Shown: positions 54,330-63,918 of the stretch, one piece after another
Layout: each line of letters begins with the position of its first letter
Numbering within the stretch: position 1 is the first letter of the stretch
Source: Clostridiales bacterium
Lineage (GTDB): Bacteria; Bacillota; Clostridia; Oscillospirales; Acutalibacteraceae
Length of the DNA: 64,000 nucleotides
Reading direction: 5' to 3'
Assembly: GCA_019415945.1 (NCBI GenBank)
Contig: DXYF01000018.1
Coordinates: forward strand, 30,729 to 94,728
Translations under genes and position numbers: made by a program
The notes under the pieces: model-generated
Seen by the model: the letters and a program-made list of their open reading frames with translations, nothing else
Database searches by the model: none
What the model was told of the DNA's origin: nothing

Positions 54330-54733
54330 CGTGCGTCTAAAAAATCCTGCAAAATAATTGCAGCCGCAACCTCGTCAACTACATTTTTGCGTTTTTTGCC
54401 CCTTGTATTAGTTGTGTTTAAGAAGTTGTGTGCGGTGATTGTTGTTCCCCGTTCGTCCTGCATAACGGTTTTAACGCCCGTATGTTCTTCGAGAGTTTTT
54501 GCAAAGGTTCTTGCATTTTTTGCACTTTCGCCTTCTGAACCGTCCATGTTTTTAGGAAGTCCTACGACAACAAGCTCGGCTTTTGTGTCGCTTACCGCCT
54601 TGACGGCTTTTTCCATAAGTTTATTTGGCGATTTTTCAAATATAACTGTGTACGGAGAAGCTAAAAATTCAGTTTTGTCACACACGGCTATTCCTGTTCT
54701 GGCTTTGCCAAGGTCAATCGACATAATAATCAT
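54302..54733 (-). CDS. ruvX: Putative pre-16S rRNA nuclease, RuvX/YqgF (143 aa)
   Basis: RNase H-fold nuclease for 5' end maturation of 16S rRNA. Motifs: SIDLGKARTGIAV, VVGLPKNMDGSEG, DERGTTITA and the final catalytic Asp in VVDEVAAAIILQDFL. Usual length. It is alone here; the common alaS/yrzL neighbours are absent. Confidence 0.93.
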   Translation of the reverse strand: MIIMSIDLGKARTGIAVCDKTEFLASPYTVIFEKSPNKLMEKAVKAVSDTKAELVVVGLPKNMDGSEGESAKNARTFAKTLEEHTGVKTVMQDERGTTITAHNFLNTTNTRGKKRKNVVDEVAAAIILQDFLDARKKNRSGTE

Positions 54734-54915
54734 AAATACATTCCTTTCAAAGCGGTGTATGTTACATAATTATAAATCAAAATTTAGTAATATACAATAT
54801 TTTTAATAATGCGGTACGTGTCGGCTTTAAAATTATTTTATTGACCTTTAGTGCAAGATATAATTCCCGTTTTTTAAAATTTCTACAAAAGAATATAAAA
54901 ACATTCATTCACATA

Positions 54916-54948
54916 ATGACAAAAGCATTCCTTTATTAATCATATAAT
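54916..54948 (+). promoter_or_regulatory. Candidate Spo0A-activated promoter of spoIIE
   Basis: ATGACA, a 21-bp spacer and a perfect TATAAT at 54943. A 21-22 bp spacing is the hallmark of Spo0A-dependent sigma-A promoters such as spoIIE and spoIIG. TGACAAA, five of seven to the 0A box TGTCGAA, overlaps the -35. The rest of 54734-54915 shows nothing else. Confidence 0.5.
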
Positions 54949-54998
54949 TAAAGAGTAAAAACTAATAAAATGATTTCGGTAAAAGGATGTAGAATATT

Positions 54999-57323
54999 AT
55001 GGAAAGTACAAAAGCGTTAAGAAAAAAACAAACCGACGGTCGCAGTGATTTTGCAAGAAGCGGTGTGACTAATGCAATATATTTCTTGTGCGGAATAATT
55101 ATTTCAAGAGGAACAATAATGGGAGAGCTTGCCCCGTTCGGTGCGTCATATGCGGCGGCAGTGCCTAAAAAATATCTTTTTTCTTCGCTCGTCGGGACGG
55201 CTTTCGGTTATCTCTTGTTAAAACCAACAGAAAGCTTTCGATACATAGCCGTAGTAGCCGCAATAGGTGTACTAAGGTGGCTTATGAGTGATATTGAGCG
55301 TGTGAGCAGAAGCAAGCTTTTTGCACCGCTTGCGGCGTTTTTACCGACTGTTGCAACGGGAATCGCACTGCTGTTTGCAAGTACAAGCACCCTTTCGTCT
55401 TTTGTTGATTGCTTTACCGAGGCGGTCCTTTCGGGTGCGGCAGCATATTTTATCAGCACCGCAGTCATGCTGTCAAGCGAAAGAAGAGGTATTGCGGCGT
55501 ATTCAAAGCAGGAAACTGCAAGTCTTGTAATGACAGGATGTGTATTTATTCTTGCTTTCGGAAGCATTACATTTGAGGGTATATCGCTGGGAAGAATTAT
55601 TGCCGTTGCGGCGATTTTGCTTTGTGCAAGATACGGAGGAATAAACGGCGGTGCCGTTTGCGGAATTGCAACGGGTGCAGTGTTCAGCATTGCAAGCAGT
55701 ATACAGGGGTTTGTGTGCGGAGGATTTGCGTTCGGCGGCCTTATGGCAGGAATGTTTGCACCTGTGGGAAAGCTTGGCTGTGCAATAAGTTTTGTGATTT
55801 CAAACGGTATAATGTGCCTTGCTTTCGGGCAAAACACGGAGCTTGGTGCGGTGTTTGTCGAAAGCCTTGTGGGAGCCGTAGTGTTTATGATTCTGCCGAA
55901 AGAGATTGGCAATATTATTTCACCTCTTTTTACCAATGAAAAAAACTCGTCGCTCGGCGAGGTGCTTCGTAAAAATATCGTGATGCGGCTTGATTTTGCT
56001 TCTAAGGCTATTTACAATGTTCGAAACGATGTTAATTCGGTTTCCGAAAAGCTAAGACAGCTTTATTCCCCAAGTTTCGGAGTAGTATGCGAAAGCGTTG
56101 AAAAAGAGGTTTGCAATAACTGCGGCTTAAAAACATATTGCTACGAGCACAGGCGTGGAGTTACCAGAGATGATTTTTTCAGACTGGAGGAACTGCTTGA
56201 AAAGCAGGGGCGTGTTGATGAAAAAGATGTGGAAGAATCATTTGTAAAAAACTGCTGCAAAAAAGGCGAAATAGCAAGGAGTATGAATATTAACTACAGG
56301 GAATACCTTTCGGCACTTGAGGCACAGCGACGAGTTTCAGATGTCAGAGGCGTGGTAGCAGGACAATTTTCAGGAGTAAGCGATATTTTAAGCGATTTGT
56401 CAAAGGAATTTAAAAATACAATGCGTTGTGATACTGACAGCTCGGAAAGAATTATGTCGGCTCTTAACGCTTTGGGTGCAATACCTGTTGAATGTGTGTG
56501 TTTAGTATCGGGCAGCGGAAAAATGACGGTTGAGCTTGAACTTTCCGAGAAGAGCAGCACAAAGCTTTCGAGGGGAGTAATAATGCGTGAGGTGTCTAAA
56601 TGCTGCGGCAGAAGATTTGACCTACCTACAGTTACCCGTGAGGACGACAGAATAAGAGCGGCGTTGTGTGAGATGCCGATTTATGATGTTGAAATAGGCT
56701 CCAATCAGCACATTGCAAACAACGGCAAACTCTGCGGTGACTGTCTTGACTATTTTAATGACGGTACAGGCAAAACCTACGCACTTGTATGCGACGGTAT
56801 GGGAACAGGAGGCAGGGCGGCTGTTGACGGAAATATGGCAGTTTCCGTAATGGGCAGACTGCTTCGTTCGGGTCTTTCTGCCGAGAGCTCTCTTCAAATT
56901 GTAAATTCTGCCCTCATGGTAAAAAGCGAAGACGAATCGTTATCAACGCTTGATTTGACGGGGATTGATTTATACACAGGCAGGGTTACCCTCAAAAAAG
57001 CGGGAGCACCTGCGACATTTATAAGAAAAAACGGCAGAGTAATGGTCAGAGAAATGCCGTCCTTGCCTGTGGGAATTTTAAACGGAGTAAAATTTTCATC
57101 AGATACGGTTAATCTTTCATCGGGAGATATGGTGGTAATGGTGTCAGACGGAGTAATAACGGGAGACGAAAAATGGCTTGAAAAGCTTATCAGAAGCTGG
57201 AACGAGGGCAGTGCCGAAGAGCTTGCCCGTGTGGTGGTTGACGAAGCAATAAAACGCAGGGGAGAGTGTCCTGACGATGACATAACGGCTCTTGCAATAA
57301 GAATTACGGACAACGAAATTTAA
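54999..57323 (+). CDS. spoIIE: Stage II sporulation protein E, PP2C phosphatase (774 aa)
   Basis: Dephosphorylates SpoIIAA to activate sigma-F in the forespore and takes part in polar division. The N-terminal third (about 20-310) has some ten membrane helices. A central region with several cysteines (NNCGLKTYC) is followed by the PP2C domain (about 560-774) with VCDGMGTGG (D near 598), MVSDGVITG and CPDDDITAL supplying the metal aspartates. It marks the organism as spore-forming. Confidence 0.95.
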   Translation: MESTKALRKKQTDGRSDFARSGVTNAIYFLCGIIISRGTIMGELAPFGASYAAAVPKKYLFSSLVGTAFGYLLLKPTESFRYIAVVAAIGVLRWLMSDIERVSRSKLFAPLAAFLPTVATGIALLFASTSTLSSFVDCFTEAVLSGAAAYFISTAVMLSSERRGIAAYSKQETASLVMTGCVFILAFGSITFEGISLGRIIAVAAILLCARYGGINGGAVCGIATGAVFSIASSIQGFVCGGFAFGGLMAGMFAPVGKLGCAISFVISNGIMCLAFGQNTELGAVFVESLVGAVVFMILPKEIGNIISPLFTNEKNSSLGEVLRKNIVMRLDFASKAIYNVRNDVNSVSEKLRQLYSPSFGVVCESVEKEVCNNCGLKTYCYEHRRGVTRDDFFRLEELLEKQGRVDEKDVEESFVKNCCKKGEIARSMNINYREYLSALEAQRRVSDVRGVVAGQFSGVSDILSDLSKEFKNTMRCDTDSSERIMSALNALGAIPVECVCLVSGSGKMTVELELSEKSSTKLSRGVIMREVSKCCGRRFDLPTVTREDDRIRAALCEMPIYDVEIGSNQHIANNGKLCGDCLDYFNDGTGKTYALVCDGMGTGGRAAVDGNMAVSVMGRLLRSGLSAESSLQIVNSALMVKSEDESLSTLDLTGIDLYTGRVTLKKAGAPATFIRKNGRVMVREMPSLPVGILNGVKFSSDTVNLSSGDMVVMVSDGVITGDEKWLEKLIRSWNEGSAEELARVVVDEAIKRRGECPDDDITALAIRITDNEI

Positions 57324-57329
57324 AAACTA

Positions 57330-57372
57330 AAAAAGAGGTCGGATTTACACTTTTGTATTCCGATCTCTTTTA
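57330..57372 (+). terminator. Terminator of spoIIE
   Basis: AAAAGAG-TCGGA pairs with TTCCGATCTCTTTT around a T-rich loop. Confidence 0.75.
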
Positions 57373-57498
57373 AATTAATATATTTATTGGTTGCTTTGTA
57401 TTAATTTTTGTTTAATTCACATTCAATGTTTACTTTTACACTTTTGTGTGCTAAAATTTTAGTGTATGAAATGATTTAAGACTAAGGAGGCGTAAATT

Positions 57499-57801
57499 AT
57501 GAATTCTAAGCTTAAAAATGATTCTACCGATTTTTTGTTTGACGCAATTCTTTCCTTGGAAAGCAAGGAGGATTGTTACCGTTTTTTTGAGGATTTATGC
57601 ACAAGTGCAGAGCTTAAGGCTATGTCACAGCGTCTTGTTGTTGCTAAGATGCTGACAGAAAAAAAGGTCTATACCGAAATCGTAAGAGATACCGGAGCGT
57701 CAACTGCGACAATCAGCCGTGTAAAGCGTGCTTTGTTTGACAATGACACATACGGATATACTCTTGTGCTTGACAGACTTCTTAAAAAGGAAGATGAGTG
57801 A
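57499..57801 (+). CDS. YerC/YecD family TrpR-like regulator (100 aa)
   Basis: A small all-helical DNA-binding protein. ELKAMSQRLVVAKML and the helix-turn-helix VRDTGASTATISRVKRAL resemble TrpR and the Firmicute YerC/YecD family, whose effector is unknown. ATG follows AAGGAGG. Its stop codon overlaps the ATG of the methyltransferase gene. Confidence 0.87.
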   Translation: MNSKLKNDSTDFLFDAILSLESKEDCYRFFEDLCTSAELKAMSQRLVVAKMLTEKKVYTEIVRDTGASTATISRVKRALFDNDTYGYTLVLDRLLKKEDE

Positions 57802-58562
57802 TGAAAAGCTACGGCTCATTTGCAAAGTTTTACGACGGCCTTATGAAAGACGCCGACTACGAAAGACGCTGCGAGTATCTGTTGCAGCTTTTAAAGCGGC
57901 ATAATCACGAAGCGGGGATAACACTCGACCTTGCGTGCGGAACAGGCAGTCTTACACGGCTGCTTGCAGAAAAAGGCATAGATGTTTACGGAGTCGATTC
58001 AAGCGAAGATATGCTCAGCGAGGCTATGCAGCGGGCATATGAAAAGGGACTGAGTATTTTATATTTAAAGCAGAAAATGCAGTCGCTTGACCTTTACGGC
58101 ACAATTAATACCTGCGTCTGTACGCTTGACAGCATAAACCATCTGACCGACATTGATGATGTTAAAAAGACATTTGACAGGGTAGGTCTGTTTATGGATG
58201 ACGACGGGCTGTTTGTGTTTGATGTAAATACTTTGTATAAGCACAGAAAAATTCTATGTGACAATACATTCGTTTTTGAAAACGATGAGGTGTTTTGCGT
58301 ATGGCAAAACAGCCTTGAAGAAAACGATACCGTCAATATTACCCTTGATTTTTTTGAGGAGAAGGACGGGGTGTATTACCGTTCTGCCGAGAATTTCAGC
58401 GAAAGGGCGTATTCCGACAGCCAAATCAGAGAATTGCTCAGTAATGCCGGCTTTTCGGTTGAGGCAGTTTACGGCGATTTAAGCTTTGACCCGCCTGAGG
58501 AAACGGAGCAAAGGGTAATTTATGTTGCAAGAATGGTTAAGTCGAGAAACAAAAAGGACTAA
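57801..58562 (+). CDS. Class I SAM-dependent methyltransferase (253 aa)
   Basis: Motif I is LDLACGTGSL (about 41-50), then GVDSSEDML and a motif IV-like TCVCTLDSINHL. The fold is clear; the substrate is not. ATG at 57801 overlaps the previous stop (ATGA), so translation is coupled to the YerC-type gene. hslO follows 17 bp later, which makes a three-gene operon. Confidence 0.83.
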   Translation: MKSYGSFAKFYDGLMKDADYERRCEYLLQLLKRHNHEAGITLDLACGTGSLTRLLAEKGIDVYGVDSSEDMLSEAMQRAYEKGLSILYLKQKMQSLDLYGTINTCVCTLDSINHLTDIDDVKKTFDRVGLFMDDDGLFVFDVNTLYKHRKILCDNTFVFENDEVFCVWQNSLEENDTVNITLDFFEEKDGVYYRSAENFSERAYSDSQIRELLSNAGFSVEAVYGDLSFDPPEETEQRVIYVARMVKSRNKKD

Positions 58563-58579
58563 TAAGAGGAGAAATTAAA

Positions 58580-59464
58580 ATGGATAAAATAATCCGCTGT
58601 ATTACGAGCGACGGAGCAATTATGGCTGCGGCGATAGACGCTTCCGATATTGTGTTTACTGCCAAAAAACTGCATCATCTTTCAAAAAGTGCCACAGCGG
58701 CACTCGGCAGACTGCTTTGTGCAACTTCCATTATGGGTGCAATGTTAAAGCAAAAGGACGCAACAATCAATTTGCGTGTGATGGGTGACGGCGAGCTTGG
58801 TCCCGTTATTGCCGTTGGTGACAGCAGAGGAAATGTAAAGGGTTATGTAGGAAACGCCGACTGCCCTACGGAGTTTTATTCAAACGGAAAAATTAATGTG
58901 TCTAAAGCGGTAGGAAAAAACGGTGTTTTGAATGTAATGCGTGATTACGGAACAGGCGAGCCCTATATCGGTCAGGTTGAGCTTGTGAGCGGCGAAATCG
59001 CAGAGGATATTACAAACTACTATGCAACAAGCGAGCAGACTCCTACGGTGTGTGCACTCGGCGTGCTTATAAACAAGGAGGACGGCGAGGTTATGCTGGC
59101 AGGGGGTTTGCTTATTCAGCTTTTGCCCGGTGCAGATGACGAAACTATCGACAAGCTCGAAAAGAATGTTGAAAAGCTTGACCCTGTTACAACAATGCTT
59201 GCAAAGGGTATGAGTATTCTTGATATTTGCAAGACGGCACTTGAGGGCTTTGATGTAGAGGTGCTTGACGAAATGCCGGTTCATTATGTGTGCGGCTGTT
59301 CAAAGGAAAAGCTTGAACGGTATTTTTGCACATTGAGCGATGATGACCTTCGTTCCATGACAGACGAAAAAGGAACGGTAACGGCAAGCTGTCATTTTTG
59401 CAATAAACGGTATGTATTTACAAAAGAGGATATTGAAAGAATTATTAAAGAAAAAAATTCGTAA
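58580..59464 (+). CDS. hslO: Redox-regulated chaperone Hsp33 (294 aa)
   Basis: Holdase activated by oxidation. The N-terminal substrate-binding domain includes GDGELGPVIAVGD. The C-terminal zinc centre has all four cysteines, CGC (about 238-240) and CHFC (about 271-274). For an anaerobe it fits protection against oxygen stress. Confidence 0.95.
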   Translation: MDKIIRCITSDGAIMAAAIDASDIVFTAKKLHHLSKSATAALGRLLCATSIMGAMLKQKDATINLRVMGDGELGPVIAVGDSRGNVKGYVGNADCPTEFYSNGKINVSKAVGKNGVLNVMRDYGTGEPYIGQVELVSGEIAEDITNYYATSEQTPTVCALGVLINKEDGEVMLAGGLLIQLLPGADDETIDKLEKNVEKLDPVTTMLAKGMSILDICKTALEGFDVEVLDEMPVHYVCGCSKEKLERYFCTLSDDDLRSMTDEKGTVTASCHFCNKRYVFTKEDIERIIKEKNS

Positions 59465-59535
59465 TGTAAAAAACGGCTTGTTTACTGAGAAAAAGCAGAG
59501 GCAAAAATATTTTTCAATTTTTTTTAAAAAAAGTG

Positions 59536-59564
59536 TTGACATTTAAACGAAGATGTAGTATCAT
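59536..59564 (+). promoter_or_regulatory. Promoter of the tRNA operon
   Basis: Perfect TTGACA, 17-bp spacer, TATCAT, about 50 bp before the first tRNA. Confidence 0.75.
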
Positions 59565-59615
59565 AAATACCGTCGCCGAGAGGTAAGCAACCGAAACGAA
59601 GCGACATAGGCATGT

Positions 59616-59691
59616 GGGAGCATAGCTCAGCTGGGAGAGCATCTGCCTTACAAGCAGAGGGTCATAGGTTCGAGCCCTATTGTTCCCACCA
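59616..59691 (+). tRNA. tRNA-Val (anticodon TAC)
   Basis: Acceptor stem GGGAGCA/TGTTCCC, anticodon loop CTTACAA, GTTCGAG in the T loop and an encoded CCA end. Confidence 0.96.
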
Positions 59692-59696
59692 CAAAT

Positions 59697-59773
59697 GGCC
59701 CGGTAGTTCAGTTGGTTAGAACGCTAGCCTGTCACGCTAGAGGTCGACGGTTCGAGCCCGTTCCGGGTCGCCA
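59697..59773 (+). tRNA. tRNA-Asp (anticodon GTC)
   Basis: Acceptor stem GGCCCGG/CCGGGTC, anticodon loop CTGTCAC, encoded CCA. Confidence 0.96.
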
Positions 59774-59778
59774 TATTT

Positions 59779-59854
59779 GCCTCTGTAGCTCAGTTGGTAG
59801 AGCAGGGGACTGAAAATCCCCGTGTCGATGGTTCGATTCCGTCCGGAGGCACCA
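59779..59854 (+). tRNA. tRNA-Phe (anticodon GAA)
   Basis: Acceptor stem GCCTCTG/CGGAGGC, anticodon loop CTGAAAA, encoded CCA. Confidence 0.96.
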
Positions 59855-59861
59855 AATTTAT

Positions 59862-59937
59862 GCGGATGTAGCTCATCTGGTAGAGCGCCACCTTGCCAAG
59901 GTGGAGGTAGCGGGTTCGAGCCCCGTCATCCGCTCCA
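59862..59937 (+). tRNA. tRNA-Gly (anticodon GCC)
   Basis: Acceptor stem GCGGATG/CATCCGC, anticodon loop TTGCCAA, encoded CCA. Confidence 0.96.
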
Positions 59938-59943
59938 ATTCAG

Positions 59944-59971
59944 AACAGCACCTAAAAGGGTGCTGTTTTTG
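59944..59971 (+). terminator. Terminator of the tRNA operon
   Basis: ACAGCACC/GGTGCTGT stem, TAAAAG loop, five T. Confidence 0.85.
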
Positions 59972-60162
59972 TTTTACCGAAGTTTTACACGATTAAGGAA
60001 CAGAATATTGAAGCAGTTTTATCTTTCGCCGATAAAAGAGTCATTTTCTTGATGCGTGTTTTGTGAGTTTCATTTTGGCGGGACATAGTGTTTCTTTCAC
60101 AGATTATTTGCAATTTAAAAACGGATACCTGCATAATGTAAAATTAGTTTTATGTTTGTTTG

Positions 60163-60199
60163 CAAAAACAGAGGGCAGTTCAATTTGCACTGCCCTCTT
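60163..60199 (-). terminator. Terminator of the PRTase gene
   Basis: AGAGGGCAGT/ACTGCCCTCT stem, T-tract on the reverse strand. Between it and the tRNA terminator (59972-60162) I see no gene or structure. Confidence 0.85.
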
Positions 60200-60229
60200 A
60201 AAATTTCATTTGTATTTTAGTAACTTATA

Positions 60230-60865
60230 TCACAGCTTTGAGTATCCGTAGCTGTTTACGATTGCCTCGATTTTTTCTCCCTTTTGGCAAATCGGGCAGT
60301 GATGTGAATTGTAGCTCTCATAATCGCCGAGGTCATTTGGGTCGAATATTGACGACACGGGATAACCTTCGCAGGTTTGAACCGTAGCAAAAATTGCAGA
60401 TACTCCGACAACAATTCCGCCGTAGTATTTTGCGGCGTCAATGGCAGCCTGTGCGGTTTTGCCTGTTGTCACCGATGCGGCAAGAATAAGGACATGCTTT
60501 CCCGAAATCATCGGAGTAAGGTTATCACGAAACATTATTTGACCGCCTGCAAGGTATTCGGGCGATACAACATAGATAGTTTGGTGTGCGTTCATATTGA
60601 CAAAATCTTCTTTTGTAAGCTCATCCGCAACACACGCTCCTATTACTTCGGTTCCGTCAACGCACAGAATGGTGTCAACAATAGTATTTGTCCTGTATGT
60701 AGCAACAAGCTCCTTTGCAACAGCCTTTGCTTCCGAAAGTCTTGTTTTCTGTGTGGTAACATCTATAAAATAATTTGTATGACTGTGTGAGGTGGCAAAA
60801 TGTCCTTTTGCCACACGAAGAAATACATTTTTATTTTTTGTTCTTATCTTGTACATTTGAGCCAT
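60230..60865 (-). CDS. Phosphoribosyltransferase, orotate PRTase-like (211 aa)
   Basis: A type I PRTase fold. The PRPP loop is VLILAASVTTGKT, where the usual acidic pair (as in VxxxDDxxTTG) is replaced by Ala-Ala/Ser. The C-terminus has HHCPICQKGEKIEA, a small Cys pair, then GYSKL. I recall a clostridial subgroup with the same TTGKT loop and CPxC tail, annotated as orotate phosphoribosyltransferase. True PyrE activity is uncertain. ATG at 60865 follows AGGAGG. Confidence 0.7.
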   Translation of the reverse strand: MAQMYKIRTKNKNVFLRVAKGHFATSHSHTNYFIDVTTQKTRLSEAKAVAKELVATYRTNTIVDTILCVDGTEVIGACVADELTKEDFVNMNAHQTIYVVSPEYLAGGQIMFRDNLTPMISGKHVLILAASVTTGKTAQAAIDAAKYYGGIVVGVSAIFATVQTCEGYPVSSIFDPNDLGDYESYNSHHCPICQKGEKIEAIVNSYGYSKL

Positions 60866-61048
60866 ATTATCAGCCTCCTGATTGGGAATTTGCAATAAAA
60901 AATATTTACTGTATCAACTATTTTACAATATAACGACAAAAAAATCAATACAAAATCAGCAAAAATATGTATAATAAATTGAAACTGATTAAAAATTTTG
61001 TAAATATATTATATCTTGAGCGAGTGCTTTGTATAAAAAATAAAATGC

Positions 61049-61077
61049 TTGCATATGCTGTGTGTGTTTGGTATAAT
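61049..61077 (+). promoter_or_regulatory. Promoter of the exported protein gene
   Basis: TTGCAT, 17-bp spacer, perfect TATAAT, about 40 bp before the ATG at 61119. Confidence 0.6.
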
Positions 61078-61118
61078 CAAAGTATATACGCCAACAATCT
61101 GTAAAATGGGGTATTAAA

Positions 61119-61634
61119 ATGAAATTTGATTTTTTGCTAAAAAAAGCGGTTTGCTTTTCTTTGCTTGTTATAGCTGTGGTTTTCAGCACATATTCGGTTC
61201 TTGCCGTGGATTTGGACGGAGACGGCATAGATGATGAAATTGCGACTGCTCAGCCTGTTGAAACAGAGCCGGAATACACCGAGCCCGTTGAAACTGAGAT
61301 TGTTTATGTGGAAGAAACGACTGAGTATATACCCGAAACAGTTCCACAGGAGGTAACTGAGGAATATCAACAGCCTGTTGAAACCGTGGCAACGGATGAG
61401 CCGTATGAGGAGGAAACCCAAGCTTATACACAGCAGGCACAGTATGTTGAAACGCAGCAGGAAACAACCTATCCTCAAACACCTACGGTTGAAAAGATAG
61501 TAAGTGAAAAAAAGTATTCAACAAACTACACGGCGGGAATGGTGTCGTGGATTTGTGTGGGAATAGGCGTTATTGTTGTTTTGTCAGTGCTTATAAGCAC
61601 AAAGGTGAGCACAAGAAAATCTATGGGAAGATAA
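61119..61634 (+). CDS. Exported, membrane-anchored acidic repeat protein (171 aa)
   Basis: Signal peptide (1-29), a DLDGDGIDDEI calcium-type loop (31-41), then about 85 residues of Pro/Val/Glu/Thr repeats (PVETE, VEETTE, QPVETV), and a C-terminal membrane helix (about 140-163). The rod-like acidic stretch suggests a spacer outside the membrane. I do not recognise a family. The dusB start lies 4 bp beyond the stop. Confidence 0.65.
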   Translation: MKFDFLLKKAVCFSLLVIAVVFSTYSVLAVDLDGDGIDDEIATAQPVETEPEYTEPVETEIVYVEETTEYIPETVPQEVTEEYQQPVETVATDEPYEEETQAYTQQAQYVETQQETTYPQTPTVEKIVSEKKYSTNYTAGMVSWICVGIGVIVVLSVLISTKVSTRKSMGR

Positions 61635-61637
61635 TTT

Positions 61638-62615
61638 ATGATTGAACATAAAATAGGATCTGTTCTCTTAAAGTCAGGCGTTGTGCTTGCACCGATGGCG
61701 GGCGTCAGCGACAGAGCATACAGAGAACTTTGTATGAAGTTCGGTGCAGGTCTTTGTATAAGCGAAATGGTAAGCTCTAAGGCTCTTTCTTTTAACAGCA
61801 AAAAAAGCGAGGAGCTCATGGAAATTTCCGATTCTGAACGGCCGTGCGGTATTCAGATTTTCGGAGACGAACCTATGTGTATGGCTCAGGCGGCACAGAG
61901 AGCAATGCTTAATAAGCCTGATCTGATTGATATAAATATGGGATGTCCCGCACCGAAAATCAGCTCAAACGGGAGCGGAAGTGCTCTTATGAAGAACCCG
62001 AAACTTTGCGGCGAAATTGTCAGAGAAGTTGTAAAAGCCTGCAATGTTCCCGTTACCGTAAAAATACGAAAGGGCTGGGACGATGAAAATGCCAACGCAG
62101 TCGAGATTGCAAAAATCTGTGAAGACGCAGGTGCAAGTGCCGTAACGGTTCACGGCAGAACAAGAATGCAGTATTACAAGCCTCCCGTTGATTACGATAT
62201 AATCAAAGCGGTCAAAGACGCCGTGAGTATTCCCGTAATTGCTAACGGAGATATTGACAGTGCAGAGAAAGCAAGGTTTGTAATTGAAAAAACAGGCTGT
62301 GATATAATAATGGTCGGAAGAGCATCGCTTGGAAATCCGTGGATATTTTCACAGATAAATTCTTATCTGAAAAATCCCGAAGAGCCCATTTGTTTTCCGA
62401 CTCTTGAACAAAAGCTTGATGTAATGGTTGACCATATTGAAAAAATGGTTGAATATAAGGGAGAGCATATGGCTCTTTTACAGGCAAGAAAGCTTGTTGC
62501 AGGTTATTTTAAGGGCATGAAGGGTGCTGCCTCTATGAGAAACGAAGCAGGAAAAATATCCGTGCTCAATGATTTGTATATGTTAAGAGATAAGGCGTTA
62601 TCAGCCAATCTATAA
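61638..62615 (+). CDS. dusB: tRNA-dihydrouridine synthase (325 aa)
   Basis: Flavoenzyme that reduces uridines in tRNA D-loops. Motifs: LAPMAGVSDRAYR, DINMGCPAPKI with the catalytic cysteine (about 103), TVKIRKGWD, VHGRTRMQ and GRASLGNPWIF. The DusB type is typical for Firmicutes. Confidence 0.95.
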   Translation: MIEHKIGSVLLKSGVVLAPMAGVSDRAYRELCMKFGAGLCISEMVSSKALSFNSKKSEELMEISDSERPCGIQIFGDEPMCMAQAAQRAMLNKPDLIDINMGCPAPKISSNGSGSALMKNPKLCGEIVREVVKACNVPVTVKIRKGWDDENANAVEIAKICEDAGASAVTVHGRTRMQYYKPPVDYDIIKAVKDAVSIPVIANGDIDSAEKARFVIEKTGCDIIMVGRASLGNPWIFSQINSYLKNPEEPICFPTLEQKLDVMVDHIEKMVEYKGEHMALLQARKLVAGYFKGMKGAASMRNEAGKISVLNDLYMLRDKALSANL

Positions 62616-62646
62616 ATAATGATTTTAAAGACAAGGGGAATTAAAA

Positions 62647-63903
62647 ATGAGTGAATTGACAAATATCGCATCACTTGAATACCTCAACGGTTATGATCCT
62701 GAGGTAGGACAGGCAATGACCGAAGAGCTTAAAAGACAACGCAGAAATCTTGAGCTTATTGCAAGCGAAAACATAGTTACTCCGGCTGTAATGGCGGCTA
62801 TGGGAAGCCATCTTACAAACAAGTACGCAGAGGGTTATCCCGGAAAGCGTTATTACGGCGGCTGTGAGTGCGTGGATATAGTTGAAGAAATCGCACGCAA
62901 GCGTGCCTGCGAGCTTTTCGGTGCGGAGCATGCGAATGTTCAGCCTCACTCAGGTGCACAAGCCAATACTGCGGTTTATTTTGCAATGCTTGAGACGGGC
63001 GACACGGTTATGGGTATGAACCTCAACGAGGGCGGTCATCTGACACACGGCTCACCTGTAAATATTTCCGGTAAATATTTTAATTTTGTGGCTTACGGAG
63101 TAGATCCCGTTACACACAGAATCGACTACGACAAGGTGCTTGAAAAAGCAAAAGAGTGCAAGCCTAAGCTTATTGTAGCAGGTGCGTCTGCATACCCCAG
63201 AATAATTGATTTTGCAAAGTTCAGAGAGATTGCCGATGAAGTGGGTGCTTACCTTATGGTTGATATGGCACACATTGCAGGTCTTGTTGCAGCAGGAGTT
63301 CATCCCAATCCTGTTCCTTACTGTGAGTTTGTTACAACAACTACTCATAAAACACTCAGAGGACCAAGAGGCGGACTTATTTTGTGCCGTGAGGAGTTTG
63401 CAAAGCAGATTGACAAAGCAATTTTCCCCGGAACTCAGGGCGGTCCGCTTATGCATACAATCGCTGCAAAGGCAGTGTGCTTCGGGGAGGCTTTGAAACC
63501 TGAATTTAAGGAGTACGGCAAAAAGGTTGTTTCTAACTGTAAGGCACTTGCAGACGGTCTTGTTAAGAGAGGCAATAAGCTTGTTTCGGGCGGAACAGAC
63601 AACCATGTTTTGCTGCTCGATTTGCGTGATACAGATGTTACGGGCAAGGAGCTTGAAGCTCGCCTTGACGACTGCTACATCACTGTAAACAAGAACACAA
63701 TTCCGGGAGAGCCCCGTTCTCCGTTTGTTACAAGCGGCGTAAGAATCGGAACTGCCGCAGTTACAACAAGAGGTCTTAACGAGGACGATATGGACGAAAT
63801 TGCAGAGTACATTACACTTGTTCTCAATGATTATGAGAACAGCAAGGAAAAGGTAAGAGCCGGCGTTGAGGCAATGTGCAAAAAGTATCCTCTTTACGAA
63901 TAA
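62647..63903 (+). CDS. glyA: Serine hydroxymethyltransferase (418 aa)
   Basis: Converts serine and tetrahydrofolate to glycine and 5,10-methylene-THF. Motifs: [25 protein letters not shown], and the PLP lysine in [13 protein letters not shown] (K about 235). Its role links to the one-carbon theme of the ZTP-controlled pflB. Confidence 0.97.
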   Translation: MSELTNIASLEYLNGYDPEVGQAMTEELKRQRRNLELIASENIVTPAVMAAMGSHLTNKYAEGYPGKRYYGGCECVDIVEEIARKRACELFGAEHANVQPHSGAQANTAVYFAMLETGDTVMGMNLNEGGHLTHGSPVNISGKYFNFVAYGVDPVTHRIDYDKVLEKAKECKPKLIVAGASAYPRIIDFAKFREIADEVGAYLMVDMAHIAGLVAAGVHPNPVPYCEFVTTTTHKTLRGPRGGLILCREEFAKQIDKAIFPGTQGGPLMHTIAAKAVCFGEALKPEFKEYGKKVVSNCKALADGLVKRGNKLVSGGTDNHVLLLDLRDTDVTGKELEARLDDCYITVNKNTIPGEPRSPFVTSGVRIGTAAVTTRGLNEDDMDEIAEYITLVLNDYENSKEKVRAGVEAMCKKYPLYE

Positions 63904-63918
63904 GCATATAAGCAAATT

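Noticed and set aside
59822..60052. Forward open frame across the tRNA-Phe and tRNA-Gly genes
   Set aside because: Translation of tRNA sequence; not a gene.
63052..63915. 287-residue reverse open frame opposite glyA
   Set aside because: Antisense shadow of a certain gene, rich in Cys and Asn with no ribosome site.
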